From contig REAR01000058.1 of assembly GCA_004295245.1 (NCBI GenBank), positions 1-64,000 on the forward strand: a DNA stretch of 64,000 nucleotides, read 5' to 3'. Each line of letters opens with the position of its first letter. Position 1 is the stretch's first letter. Shown here one piece after another: positions 9,901 to 17,383 of the stretch. Below the pieces are notes generated by a model, which saw nothing but the letters and a program-made list of their open reading frames with translations, had not been told where the DNA came from and made no database searches. Both the position numbers and the translations under genes were made by a program. Source of the DNA: Sphingobacteriales bacterium. Its GTDB lineage: Bacteria; Bacteroidota; Bacteroidia; Chitinophagales; Chitinophagaceae.

Positions 9901-11092
9901 CACCTTTATGCTTAGCCCTAACGATCTGCATATAGATTCTATTGGCAAAGCCGCTGTTAAATTAACATGGACAGATCGTGCTTCTAATGAAAATACATAT
10001 GAAGTGCAAAGAGCCACTTCTTTAAGCGGAACATGGACCGCTCTAACCACTTCTCTGGCTGCTAGCAGCACTGGTTATGCAGATAATACAGTGGCCGCAA
10101 ATACTAAATATTACTACCGTGTTCGCTCAAGACAAACAGGTGGTGCTTTGTCAGACTTTAGTAATGTAGATAGTGTGGTTACCTTATCTTCTGTAGTATT
10201 GGTTAACTTAACCAATAATGCAACACAGGCAGCACCCTGGAATAACTCATCTTTAGCACCGGTTAATGAAGCTATAATTGATAGCCTTAAAAACGAAGTG
10301 AGCAATTACTCAGGTGTATCTGTGGTATTAGATAAGGCTTTTACAGGCACCAACGCTTTCGGAGTTATTACCGGCAACAATACAGGAGTATTTCCAGATA
10401 ACGTTTTAAATACAAACTATACATTAAACCCTGGTGAAAGCAGTATTTTAAGAATTACAGGGTTAGACCATACTAAACGTTACCGCATTGGTATAAGTGG
10501 TAGTGGTGGTTTATACGGTACCCTGCTGGCTTCTTATGAAATTAATGGCAGAACCGCTTACTTGAATGGATACGGCAACAGCACCAAAGCCATTTTTATT
10601 GGCAATCAGGTACCAGATATTAACGGAGATTTATTGGTTAACATAAATGCACTTACCAACTTTAATAGTGCCGGAGCATGGACCAATGCAGTAGTAGTAC
10701 AGGCATACACAGATGCACCGGGTGGTACCAACCCCAACCAGCCTAACAGTGGCCCGGGTTCATTGGTAACCTCAAACACAGACCAAACCGTGGTAGCCGC
10801 AAACACACCTGTTGAAGCGGTAAGTATAGATAATGCCTATCCAAATCCGTTTACAGATTTTGTAAACCTTGAGTTTAACAACACCAATAACAATGCTTAT
10901 ATGGCGGTAGAGGTATACGACCTGGCAGGTAAAAAAGTAATGACCCAACAGGTAGGCGCCGTAGCCGCAGGCAACACTGTATTACGTATTAACCTGGCCA
11001 AAACCAGCCTGCAACCTGGCGTTTACATGGTTCGCCTGAACGTAAATGGCTTACCATCTAACACGGTAAAACTGGTAAAAGCCGGTAAATAA
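3950..11092 (+). CDS. Giant T9SS-secreted multidomain protein with esterase-like N-terminus
   Basis: 2380 residues from the ATG at 3950; upstream in-frame TTG and ATG codons at 3899 and 3902 would only bury the signal peptide MKKVLLLTTIG...THAQ. Residues about 60-300 are an alpha/beta-hydrolase of the PHB-depolymerase/esterase type: MVFFHGGG, nucleophile Ser189 in GLSIGG, candidate Asp240 (GGKD) and His272 (LGHV). Next comes a 24-residue tandem duplication (316-363). Fibronectin III domains follow at about 482-575, 578-667, 820-905, 1145-1245, 1612-1710 and 1990-2080. There is a PA14-like domain at about 670-815, a laminin-G-like domain at about 915-1130, Ig/cadherin-like domains at about 1247-1430 and 1710-1800, and three related PWNN-containing malectin-like modules at about 1440-1610, 1805-1985 and 2080-2260. 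The last 80 residues (AYPNPF...VYMVRL) are a type A T9SS sorting domain. It is probably displayed on the cell surface and may deacylate or bind the polysaccharide made next door (inference). Confidence 0.88.
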   Translation: MKKVLLLTTIGTLLLLSVTHAQNVMDPLDPVYTYNSSDPVGSNTNPTGAANYEIKKWIRTNTPNRVTWNTTNFKCYLFGGTATTSAVAFRIRFPNNYNPNNATKYPVMVFFHGGGEAKPITENQDNLYWGAQKFEQRINEGQWNGFLIFPQSTRSGWDDTHFFALNHVIDTLAKYNNADVDKVVSMGLSIGGLGAIEYARYHPTRVATLAPSSPALLTSTVPDMPEFLHIPTFMGYGGKDTNPRPADVEVYINNFRNIGGDLDTAYFPLLGHVCWNEHWDDKYSNGQYILFDYLNKMHKAQPLVFNNKNKFCIDSAVTAKLGLTAGFAAYEWQRQDTIVAVTAKLGLTAGFAAYEWQRQDTIVGAPWVTIAGATGNEYSPTQFGYYKVRFKRSLAGNWSPDISITPYNSKVLPTLESKTLVPLELPSGYLLYEWRRNSDNAIVSTSRTFNAPTGEYKAIVKETGGCGAIFSPNFKVVNAVGTPKPDAAKNLTAYPLSGTTVQLEWNNSASPTYNETGFEIYRATAAGGPYKFVYTTGADVLSYLDQGLSTNTNYYYTIRAVNETGAATQSNEATVKTVVDNIAPTAPSNLKTVYTTRNAVELVWNRATDNVGVAKYDVYVNGTKMYTTEDSNFVVNNLTAQQVYTFAVKARDLATNVSPFSNQITAATIYNGLRYSYYEGIWSTLPDFNQLTPVLFGTSATPDISVRPAGVTTNHAFLWKGFINITQTGTYIFYTNSADGSRMYFNNAEYSFSTTSTVSNDGTKTNATEVASASVVIGTAGWYPITVTYFQNSGTQAMELRWQRTTSPTLAKQAVPATQFAETLSLGTVPAAPSSLVATSAGYNSIQLNWIDNSANETGFELVRSTVENGTFTPVANVGANTTSYLDQTNLDPNTKYFYQVRAINAAGASAFDYSYTQANWKLNNNLNEDTDVTRNLTGSGTITYNSSDKQEGSHSLILNGSNATATVNNSSGGGFPSTGGYTQRTIALWVKTSTTTNNRMFFDIGGNDNGMALRLSGTNLQAAMVSSVSGSAVRVTSSSVSVATGNANGWTVGGWNHVAVVYNVNNFKIFINGVERASSNISITSMGTSSSISQFGHMDGSNAFNDNTYSFFNGQMDNIHIINGALSAAEIATLSNNTFAQSTAVTASLPLAPSVPTVLNAQVISKTQINVSWTDNSANETGFEIFRSTNDNSNFRLWATVAAGTTSYQDTGLFANVTYYYKVRSINAANQSAFSNEANGKTNNTKPAINKVYDFTMRYGTSITIPITAADPDNDDLLFTRAGVPSFGTFTNISNGVAQLVFNPKDYQQGTYNIRILVNDGNNGKDTMRFVLVVNENNPPVLNSINNAGVDEGGNTVVNLSASDPENSNTIRWFFTGLPSFAVFNNNGNGTGAITITPGFAAAGTYPVTVKIDDGFGATATRTFNITVNEKSPAQKWLVNIRFNTDGPSPWNNMSTATLSNLKNSNNVTTGLSIASAPAYVMNTKWFDGTQTGNNSGIYPDAVLRDHLNFGSDLGFDTLYMTFSGLNPAKLYNLKFLASNQYSNANNSTIFRIGVKRDSVYSRLNTQNRASISGVAPSPAGQITFQAYKGYNSNDYIYLNAFEIEEAYDDGTAPAKPSNFTGTYIAGTGARLNWNDVAYNETAYQVFRATNQAGPYAQLNVGATNLDATSYTDNTVTPSSTYYYFIKAVNSYGSSANTDTVKVVAGNNAPVITGLGFLYVRTTEAASSNFTVSDDLGDNISVSTLNMPGFLKLENMGGGAYRIVTNPIATADNLGWYTMTVKVTDDKGGITTQEISVVVSDIQASKTVLLNFGNNGKTTPAPWNNFLGNPYAGRNQNGLSKDDGTNSGFGINIVSSNINVPYFDDGFITGNSSGIVPDSVLQSYLYTSEITAQTFEITGLDNSKLYSFGFISAVNEGSSFAGTFAAGAASVTVQGRYNANQMVRLNGIAPTGGKIILSMTKAAAPSRWIALNGLIVQEYTGSATFMLSPNDLHIDSIGKAAVKLTWTDRASNENTYEVQRATSLSGTWTALTTSLAASSTGYADNTVAANTKYYYRVRSRQTGGALSDFSNVDSVVTLSSVVLVNLTNNATQAAPWNNSSLAPVNEAIIDSLKNEVSNYSGVSVVLDKAFTGTNAFGVITGNNTGVFPDNVLNTNYTLNPGESSILRITGLDHTKRYRIGISGSGGLYGTLLASYEINGRTAYLNGYGNSTKAIFIGNQVPDINGDLLVNINALTNFNSAGAWTNAVVVQAYTDAPGGTNPNQPNSGPGSLVTSNTDQTVVAANTPVEAVSIDNAYPNPFTDFVNLEFNNTNNNAYMAVEVYDLAGKKVMTQQVGAVAAGNTVLRINLAKTSLQPGVYMVRLNVNGLPSNTVKLVKAGK
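4895..5038 (+). repeat. In-frame 72-base tandem duplication
   Basis: Two adjacent 72-base units (4895-4966 and 4967-5038) encode the same 24 residues, AVTAKLGLTAGFAAYEWQRQ followed by DTIV. I see three base differences, all silent (Leu, Thr and Gln codons). The unit lies at the start of an Ig-like segment just after the esterase-like domain. Confidence 0.95.
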
Positions 11093-11112
11093 AAAAAGTA
11101 CTTTGACAAAAG

Positions 11113-11146
11113 AAGTAATCCGGAATTGTAAGATTCCGGATTACTT
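11113..11146 (+). terminator. Hairpin after the giant T9SS gene
   Basis: A perfect 14-bp stem, AAGTAATCCGGAAT at 11113-11126 and its complement at 11133-11146, closes a 6-base loop 21 bases after the stop codon. What follows is AT-rich (ATATTAAATTT) but is not a clean T-run, so termination is likely but not certain. Confidence 0.6.
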
Positions 11147-11254
11147 ATATTAAATTTCCACCACGAAAATAACCCTGGTGCCGAAACCGTTATAGCGGAG
11201 ATTTTTAAAAAAAACGGGGTATGTACCCGGCAGATGGTCTACTATTGTACTTTT

Positions 11255-11435
11255 GTTGCGTCGCACACTTGTGCCGCACCGCAGTACTGGCCACTGGGCT
11301 CAATTAAAAAAAATCGGCAAAAGGCTGCTTGCCTTATTAAAACTAAAGGGGTATAAGAAGAAATTTTATGGGTAGCAACAATTGGGTGCCTTAGTGCCAC
11401 ATAGTAGTACTATAGCCACAAGAGTGCGACGCAAC
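11255..11435. repeat. Family A dispersed repeat, inverted pair with long interior
   Basis: Plus-strand core GTTGCGTCGCACACTTGT at 11255-11272 and minus-strand core ACAAGAGTGCGACGCAAC at 11418-11435 (one mismatch). Interior 145 bases, AT-rich, with no reading frame of note. Outside the right core the sequence continues as GATGCTGAAGGGCAG... to GTTAAC, the usual half-unit outer end in degenerate form. Confidence 0.8.
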
Positions 11436-11496
11436 GATGCTGAAGGGCAGTGCTGCAGCCCGTTAACAAAAACCTCTTAACCGCAAAACAAACATT

Positions 11497-13683
11497 ATGG
11501 ATTTTATTTTTTTGCTGAACGCATTGCTTAAGAAAAAATGGGTGATTTTAATTTGCGCCCTTGCCGGGTTTGCTGCCGGTTTTTTGTTTACACTTACGCA
11601 AAAGAAACTCTATCTATCTGCCGCCACTTACTCAACTGGTTTTACCATGCGCAAAACGGTAAAACTTTCTGAAGATGAGGGGCTCAATAATTTTGAAATA
11701 GACCAGCGCTTTAAAAACGTTATTGAAACGTTTAAATCTCCCACGGTTATTAGCATGCTTTCTTACGATTTGATGCTGCACGACCTGGAAGACCCACGCC
11801 CCTTTACGGTTTTAACGGAGAAAGACCTGGTTAAACCAGAATATTTGAATGTGAATAAAGATGATGCAAAACGTATTTTGCGTGCTAAAAAAGCCAAAAC
11901 AGAAATGCTGGAGGCGTATGATTCAATAGAGAATAAAGTATATGAATTAATAAGATTGTACAAATACGATAACGAATCTATTTTAGAAGAACTACAGGTA
12001 GGGCAGGTGCAGGGTACCGATTATCTGAATATTTTGTTTCGGTCAGAAAACCCAAAAATGTCGGCCTTTGTGGTAAATACCATTGGTAAAGAGTTTATAA
12101 CTTTTTACGGATCTATCACTTCTGGAAGAACGGTAGAATCTTCTGGCAAGCTGGATAGTTTGTTAATTGAAAAGAGAAAAGAAATAGATAAGAAAACAAA
12201 AGAATTACAAACTTTTAAAGCCGGCTTTGGTTCTGCAAATGTTGCAGATAGAGGTACTGCTGCCATGTCTATATTAGGTGATCGGTTAAAAAGTGAAACA
12301 GAAGAAAAGAGTAAGCTGAATGAATTAGAAGGTCAGTTAACCTCAGTAAACACTCAATTAGCCAGCATTGGCGTTTCTACCAATGATGGCGGTAATTCAA
12401 ACGCAGAAATTATAAGATTAACAAATGAAAACAGGCGGTTGAGTGGCGAATTGAGTGCCAAAGGCGGTACTGATATTACAATACAAAATAAAATAGACGC
12501 CAATAAAAGAAGATTGTTAGAACTGGGCAGTGGAAGAAGTAACGATAACTCAGAAAAAAATGAAGTAAGAAGAAGAAGAGATGAATTAACGGCACAAAGA
12601 ATTGGTCTGGAAAATCAGATACGAGCTCAAAAAATAAATATCGCTGCTATTTCAAGAGATATAAATAAATACGAGGGTATTTCAAAGCAAGGTGCCGGTG
12701 CAGATGTTGTTGTAAAGTCTATGGAAACAGATATTGAAATTTTAACCCGTGAGTATGAAAGCATGTTGGGTGCTAATAAAGGAGCACAAGATATTAATGT
12801 GGCACCCGATATTAATTTTAAGCAAACACTATTGGGCCAACCGGCTACTAAACCAGAATCATCTAACCGTAAACTAATTGTAGGTGTAGCTGCGCTGGCA
12901 TCTATGTTTATTGCCATGTTGCTGATTATTGTTTTTGATTTTATGGACAGTTCGCTGCGGGCACCTTCTATATTTAGCCGCACTATACCTTTAAAATTAT
13001 TATCGGTTGTTAATAAGATAGATTTTAAAGGGAAAGAGTTAGAATCTTTATTTGATGTTACTGCTCAGGGGCGCCAGAAAATTGACGATAGTTTTATTGA
13101 AAATATTCGCAAACTGCGTTACGAAATTGAAACGGCTGGTAAAAAAACAATTTTGTTTACCAGCACTAAAACCGGCGAAGGTAAATCTATCATTATTGAA
13201 GCATTGGCTAATAGCTTTAGCTTAAGTAAGAAGAAGGTGCTATTAATTGACGCCAACTTTACCAATAATACATTGTCTCAACGCTTTCAGGCAAAGCCGG
13301 CCTTAGAGCAATTTAGTTTTAAAGGCGAAGGCGATAAACTGATGAATGCTATTAGTATGACCCGCATACCTAATGTAGATATAGTAGGTTGCGAGGAAGG
13401 AAAGTTTTCTCCGGCGGAAATATTACCAAAGAACAATCTTTTTGAGCATCTGGATCAGGTAGGTAAAAATTATGATTATATATTAATAGAAGGTGCTGCC
13501 TTAAATGAGCATGCGGATAGTAAAGAATTATCGCACTATGCAAGCTCAATAGTAGCAGTGTTTGCGGCGGGTTCTGTAATTAAGCAGGCAGATAAACAAT
13601 CGCTGCGCTTTTTAGAAAGCACCGGCGATAAAATGACCGGGGCTGTTTTAAACCGGGTGGATAAGGATAATATTGATTTATAA
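11497..13683 (+). CDS. Wzz/Wzc-type polysaccharide co-polymerase with BY-kinase-fold ATPase domain
   Basis: 728 residues. The layout is that of inner-membrane polysaccharide co-polymerases: a first membrane helix (about 14-33), a long periplasmic region rich in coiled coil (about 200-420), a proline/asparagine-rich approach to a second helix (about 455-478), then a cytoplasmic P-loop domain (about 540-728). Walker A is TSTKTGEGKS at about 555-564, the second motif is VLLIDAN, and Walker B is YDYILIEG. Bacterial tyrosine kinases of this type (Wzc, CapAB) end in a tyrosine cluster that they autophosphorylate; this protein ends ...LNRVDKDNIDL with no tyrosines. It probably sets chain length and couples synthesis to export. 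It is likely the first gene of the plus-strand run to 17182. Confidence 0.88.
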   Translation: MDFIFLLNALLKKKWVILICALAGFAAGFLFTLTQKKLYLSAATYSTGFTMRKTVKLSEDEGLNNFEIDQRFKNVIETFKSPTVISMLSYDLMLHDLEDPRPFTVLTEKDLVKPEYLNVNKDDAKRILRAKKAKTEMLEAYDSIENKVYELIRLYKYDNESILEELQVGQVQGTDYLNILFRSENPKMSAFVVNTIGKEFITFYGSITSGRTVESSGKLDSLLIEKRKEIDKKTKELQTFKAGFGSANVADRGTAAMSILGDRLKSETEEKSKLNELEGQLTSVNTQLASIGVSTNDGGNSNAEIIRLTNENRRLSGELSAKGGTDITIQNKIDANKRRLLELGSGRSNDNSEKNEVRRRRDELTAQRIGLENQIRAQKINIAAISRDINKYEGISKQGAGADVVVKSMETDIEILTREYESMLGANKGAQDINVAPDINFKQTLLGQPATKPESSNRKLIVGVAALASMFIAMLLIIVFDFMDSSLRAPSIFSRTIPLKLLSVVNKIDFKGKELESLFDVTAQGRQKIDDSFIENIRKLRYEIETAGKKTILFTSTKTGEGKSIIIEALANSFSLSKKKVLLIDANFTNNTLSQRFQAKPALEQFSFKGEGDKLMNAISMTRIPNVDIVGCEEGKFSPAEILPKNNLFEHLDQVGKNYDYILIEGAALNEHADSKELSHYASSIVAVFAAGSVIKQADKQSLRFLESTGDKMTGAVLNRVDKDNIDL

Positions 13684-13712
13684 AATGGGTGTAACCTTTT
13701 AAACCTTTATCA

Positions 13713-14843
13713 TTGTTTAAAGATCTCTTTAACTCAAAAAAAATTTTGGCTACCAACCGGTATGCGTGGATAGATTATGTTCGTGGTATTTGTATCATAC
13801 TGGTATGCTATCGGCATTGTTTTGAAGGCTTAAAAGAAAGTAGCCTGCCTACTCAGGATCACCCTTTTCTTGAAATATTAAATGTATGCTTCTATAGTTT
13901 TAGAATGCCTTTATTTTTTATTGTATCCGGGTTGTTTGTAACATCCAGTCTTTTTAAAAAAGGGTTAAAAAAATATATTGGCAATCGGTTTAATATTATT
14001 TTCTATCCGCTGTTAATATGGGGGTCCATACAAATAACACTACAGTTATTATTGCGAGATTATGTGAATGCCAAGCCAGCATTAACTGATTATGTTAATC
14101 TGATTATTTTTCCAAGAAACCCCAATAACAACCAGCAATTCTGGTATTTAAACACCCTTTTTTTTGTAGGTGCTTTTTATGCTTTTTTTAAGGTGGTTTT
14201 TAAATTTAAACTGTGGCAGCAGGTTGTTTTAAGTGTGCTGTTGTATGCAATAGCCAGTTATTGGAGTTATAATGATATCACTTTCTACATTTTTCCGGAT
14301 GTGTTTCATCATTATATCTATTTCTGTCTGGGCAATGTATTTTCTGCATATATATTGAATAAAGAAAACCAGGATAAATTTGTTACATCCAAATGGCTCT
14401 GGCCTTCTGTACTCATGTTTATTGCAGTACAAACCATATTTACCATTGTAAACATACGGCATGCAGAAGACAATTTTATAAACCATAAAATGCCATGGGC
14501 ATACCTGCTTATTTCATTGGCCGGCTGTGCTTTTGTTATACAATTAGGTTTTGTGTTGCAGCAGACTGGTGTTTTAAAATGGTTGCGTGTTTTGGGTTAC
14601 CATTCGCTGTACATCTACCTTATGCATTTAATGATTATTGCAGCTGTACGAATATTTGTATTAAAAGTGCTGGGCATAGAAAGTGTGTATTTGATTTTGA
14701 GTGTGGCTATGGTGGCCGGTGTTTTATTGCCCATTATTTTTTATAATGTAGCCATGCGATGGGGGCTTTGGTGGTTATTTACGTTTGAGAAACCGCTTGA
14801 TAACACTGCCCTAGTTAATAATAAAAATACTGCAACCGCATAA
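13713..14843 (+). CDS. Membrane acyltransferase (acyltransferase 3 family)
   Basis: 376 residues with about ten hydrophobic segments. The N-terminus (RYAWIDYVRGICIILVCYRH) is the hallmark of acyltransferase 3 proteins: an Arg just before helix 1 and a His (in CYRH) at its end, the proposed catalytic pair. MPLFFIVSGLF follows, as in the family. These enzymes O-acylate (often acetylate) exopolysaccharides in the inner membrane. No ATG lies near the conserved start; the only suitable codon is the TTG at 13713, 29 bases after the previous stop. Its position between the co-polymerase and the O-antigen ligase-like gene fits modification of the same polymer, which the esterase-like giant protein could reverse (inference). 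Confidence 0.88.
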   Translation: MFKDLFNSKKILATNRYAWIDYVRGICIILVCYRHCFEGLKESSLPTQDHPFLEILNVCFYSFRMPLFFIVSGLFVTSSLFKKGLKKYIGNRFNIIFYPLLIWGSIQITLQLLLRDYVNAKPALTDYVNLIIFPRNPNNNQQFWYLNTLFFVGAFYAFFKVVFKFKLWQQVVLSVLLYAIASYWSYNDITFYIFPDVFHHYIYFCLGNVFSAYILNKENQDKFVTSKWLWPSVLMFIAVQTIFTIVNIRHAEDNFINHKMPWAYLLISLAGCAFVIQLGFVLQQTGVLKWLRVLGYHSLYIYLMHLMIIAAVRIFVLKVLGIESVYLILSVAMVAGVLLPIIFYNVAMRWGLWWLFTFEKPLDNTALVNNKNTATA

Positions 14844-14846
14844 AAA

Positions 14847-14948
14847 GTGAAAGAAGAACAAAACGATAATCGATTTATGCAGGCAGCAGCAACAATTGTT
14901 ATGATGCTGTTTTGTGCTTTTATGTATTTAAAGTTTATGTTTTTTTAG
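14847..14948 (+). CDS. Small single-helix membrane protein (33 residues)
   Basis: A short frame starts at the GTG at 14847 and ends at the TAG at 14948. It fits between the acyltransferase stop (3 bases upstream) and the next ATG (10 bases downstream). It begins with a charged stretch (VKEEQNDNRF), followed by a hydrophobic helix of about 20 residues (AATIVMMLFCAFMYLKFMFF). The tight packing in an operon-like run and the charged-then-hydrophobic layout support a real small membrane protein, but I recognise no family. It could be an accessory subunit of the neighbouring polymerase or co-polymerase. Confidence 0.5.
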   Translation: MKEEQNDNRFMQAAATIVMMLFCAFMYLKFMFF

Positions 14949-14958
14949 ATCAATAAAC

Positions 14959-16473
14959 ATGCTTCAACCTACTGAAACAAGAATGCAGGCTATTACCAGC
15001 TGGTTTAAAGAGAGCTTTTTTATAAAGCGCTTCAACTCGCCAGTGGGTAAGGTTATTATGGCACTGCTTGGTATTGCAGTAGCGTTTCTTACGGTTAAAA
15101 TAAACAAAGTAATACCCATTGGTATAGTAGGTTTGTTAGGAGGTATTTTGTTTGTGGTGGCTTGTCTGCGTTTTCCTGAGTTTGCTTATTATTCCTACGC
15201 CTTTTCAATATTTTTTTTCACACTTTTAGTCCGGTTGTTTAACCTGCCCGTTCCATTGGGTATTTCTGTAGAAGGTATCGGGCTATTGGCAGCCGCCTCT
15301 GTATTTGCAGAACAATTCAGAAAAAGGGCAGCGTTTGTAAGCTTCTGGAAATCGCCAATATCTTTAATGGTATTGGTTATGTTTATTTATACGTTGCTTG
15401 AACTGTTTAATCCGGAAGCGCATCGTATTACAGCATGGTTTAATTACTTTAGAAAGCAAATTGTGTTTCTCATCTATTTTCAGATGAGCTACTTTGTTTT
15501 AGATTCTATGGACCGCATACGCCGATTTGTAAAAATGTGGATCTATGTTTCTTTGGTAGCTTGTGCATGGGGTATAAAACAGCAGTATATAGGTTTTAGC
15601 TTTTATGAAGAATTATGGATTAACAGTGACCCACGAATTACAGAGCTACTCTTTCAGGGCGGTATGTTTCGAAAATTCTCTTTGCTGTCAGACCCGGCAG
15701 CATATGGTGTACTAACTGCTTCCAGCACAATATTTACATTAGTGCTTGCCATGCGTGAGCCTAATAAGAAGAAAAAACGAAATCTTTTTATATTAACCGT
15801 TATTCAATTTTTAGCTTTTGGTTACTCTGGCACCCGCACAGGTAACCTTATGATTATTGCCGGCCTGCTGATGTATTTCTTTTTAACCATTACAGAGAAA
15901 AATACCCTGCGGTTAATAATGATTGCCGTTTTTGCATTCATATTCCTGTTTTTTGGTCCAATGAAAAACAGCCCGGTTATACTGCGTATGAAGTCAACTT
16001 TTGAAGGCACTAAAGACCCTTCTGCTGCCGTGCGGGAATACAATCGTAAACGCATTCAACCCTTTATACATGCCCGCCCTTTTGGTGCCGGGTTAAATAC
16101 CGTAGAAATGGAAGGCCAACAATATTATCCCAATAATCCGCTGGCTTATTTTCCGCCAGATAGTGGGTATCTTAAGTTTTTATTGCAATACGGATGGGTT
16201 GGCTTTGCATTGCAGATGTTTTTATTTTTCTTAGTACTGCAAAGGGGCGTTTATGGGTTTTATACCTGCAGAGACCCCGAGCTAAAAACTATTTATATAG
16301 CAATAACTATTTGTATATTTTCACTATTGGTAGGCCACTACTCACAATTGGGCATTGCCAATTACCCGCAAATATTATTCTATTATGGAGCCTTGGTAAT
16401 TTTAATACGATTAAAAGATTTTGACACAATAAAACCTCAAACCCAGAATTATGCCTTGGAACAACAACATTAA
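14959..16473 (+). CDS. O-antigen ligase/polymerase-like membrane protein
   Basis: 504 residues, about 11-12 membrane helices. The C-terminal half holds a large periplasmic loop with HARPFGAGLNTV and PPDSGYLKFLLQYGWVGFALQ, the arrangement of the O-antigen ligase/Wzy_C domain (a conserved Gly-rich loop, then an H/D-x-x-Y/F segment before a GxxG helix). Such proteins polymerise lipid-linked repeat units or ligate polymer to an acceptor on the periplasmic face. The neighbouring co-polymerase favours a polymerase (Wzy) role, but ligase cannot be excluded. The last 23 bases overlap the next gene, indicating translational coupling. Confidence 0.85.
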   Translation: MLQPTETRMQAITSWFKESFFIKRFNSPVGKVIMALLGIAVAFLTVKINKVIPIGIVGLLGGILFVVACLRFPEFAYYSYAFSIFFFTLLVRLFNLPVPLGISVEGIGLLAAASVFAEQFRKRAAFVSFWKSPISLMVLVMFIYTLLELFNPEAHRITAWFNYFRKQIVFLIYFQMSYFVLDSMDRIRRFVKMWIYVSLVACAWGIKQQYIGFSFYEELWINSDPRITELLFQGGMFRKFSLLSDPAAYGVLTASSTIFTLVLAMREPNKKKKRNLFILTVIQFLAFGYSGTRTGNLMIIAGLLMYFFLTITEKNTLRLIMIAVFAFIFLFFGPMKNSPVILRMKSTFEGTKDPSAAVREYNRKRIQPFIHARPFGAGLNTVEMEGQQYYPNNPLAYFPPDSGYLKFLLQYGWVGFALQMFLFFLVLQRGVYGFYTCRDPELKTIYIAITICIFSLLVGHYSQLGIANYPQILFYYGALVILIRLKDFDTIKPQTQNYALEQQH

Positions 16474-17182
16474 ATACGGCTTATTTGTAATTACAATGCT
16501 GGCTGTTGCTGAAATGGCCGCAGCACAACAGGCACCTGCTTCTACTTACGCTACTGCACAAGATACCAGTAAGGTGATGGATATACGTGAGCGACTGGTG
16601 CAATTAGCATTACAAAACCCTAACTACGAAGTAGCCGATAGAAAAATAGATATTGCCCGCTATCAATTAAAAAAATCAAAAGGCAGTTGGTTAAACAGTT
16701 TGTCTGCTTCTGGTAACTTAAATGAGTTTACCATTAGTCCCCCAGCCACCGGTGCCGGTGCGCAAGCCAACCTTTTTCCAAGATACAATGTGGGTTTAAG
16801 CATTCCTTTTGATATGTTTTCCAGCCATTCTAATGATGTTAGAATTTCAAGAGAAAATCTTTCTATTGCACAGGCAGAAAAAAATCAGCGCTTCAGAGAA
16901 ATAAAAGCAGAGGTTTTAACCAAGTACGAAGATTACCTGATGCATAAACAAAAACTGGAGTTTCAAAGCCAGATTACGCAAGATGCCCAATCTGTTTACC
17001 TGCAGGCAGAAAAAGATTTTGGAGAAGGCATCATTAAACAAGAAGACTACAATAAAGCATACAAAGCTTATACCGATGAGTTATCTAAAAAAGCCGAGAT
17101 GCAGCGTAACCTTAATGTAGTAAAGATAGATCTTGAAAAAATTATTGGTGTTTCTATAGACGAAGTGTTGCAAGCTAAATAA
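16451..17182 (+). CDS. TolC-family outer-membrane efflux-like protein, half length
   Basis: 243 residues with a signal peptide (to about residue 25, ...AEMAAAQQ). The body has the heptad-rich helices of TolC proteins (RERLVQLALQNPNYEVADRKIDIARYQLKKSKG and later KAEVLTKYEDYLMHKQKLEFQSQ; the strings here are shown only in part of their length) plus an amphipathic beta part (YNVGLSIPF). Full-length TolC proteins are usually 400-500 residues with two repeats of this unit; only one is present and the gene ends cleanly. It overlaps the ligase-like gene by 23 bases. A role in polysaccharide export is suggested by context, but the truncated architecture makes the pore question open. Confidence 0.72.
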   Translation: MPWNNNIKYGLFVITMLAVAEMAAAQQAPASTYATAQDTSKVMDIRERLVQLALQNPNYEVADRKIDIARYQLKKSKGSWLNSLSASGNLNEFTISPPATGAGAQANLFPRYNVGLSIPFDMFSSHSNDVRISRENLSIAQAEKNQRFREIKAEVLTKYEDYLMHKQKLEFQSQITQDAQSVYLQAEKDFGEGIIKQEDYNKAYKAYTDELSKKAEMQRNLNVVKIDLEKIIGVSIDEVLQAK

Positions 17183-17191
17183 TCGTTTTAT

Positions 17192-17340
17192 GTAACCAGC
17201 TGTTGTAACAGTATGCAGCAGTGGTTGCGTCGCACACTTGTGCTGTGGTATATAGGGCGGCAAGTAGCAGGCTATTTTTTTTAACTGCTGCCTTCACCAT
17301 TTGCTGTTGAATTGTGCGACGCAAGGATGCTGCCCAATGA
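17192..17340. repeat. Family A dispersed repeat, inverted pair
   Basis: The outer end GTAACCAGC starts at 17192, 9 bases after the TolC-like stop. The plus-strand core is 17224-17241. The minus-strand core at about 17310-17325 is degenerate (TTGTGCGACGCAAG), followed by GATGCTGCCC. The interior is about 70 bases with a T-run (17274-17282). It lies between the TolC-like gene and the GT-C-type gene. Confidence 0.85.
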
Positions 17341-17383
17341 ACAAATGTTCACCTCCTGTATATATTTATAAAATTAAACCGGT

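Larger units (their letters stand above)
11093..11496. other. 404-base intergenic region with hairpin and repeat pair
   Basis: No gene is seen. It holds a hairpin after the giant protein (11113-11146) and a widely spaced family A pair (11255-11272 and 11418-11435) with 145 bases between the cores. The right-hand flank (11436-11470) carries the usual outer half-unit sequence. I found no clear promoter for the downstream Wzz/Wzc-type gene. Confidence 0.5.

Noticed and set aside
11255-11435. Inverted repeats as ends of an insertion sequence
   Set aside because: The interior is only 145 bases with no reading frame; no transposase was found between any pair in the window.
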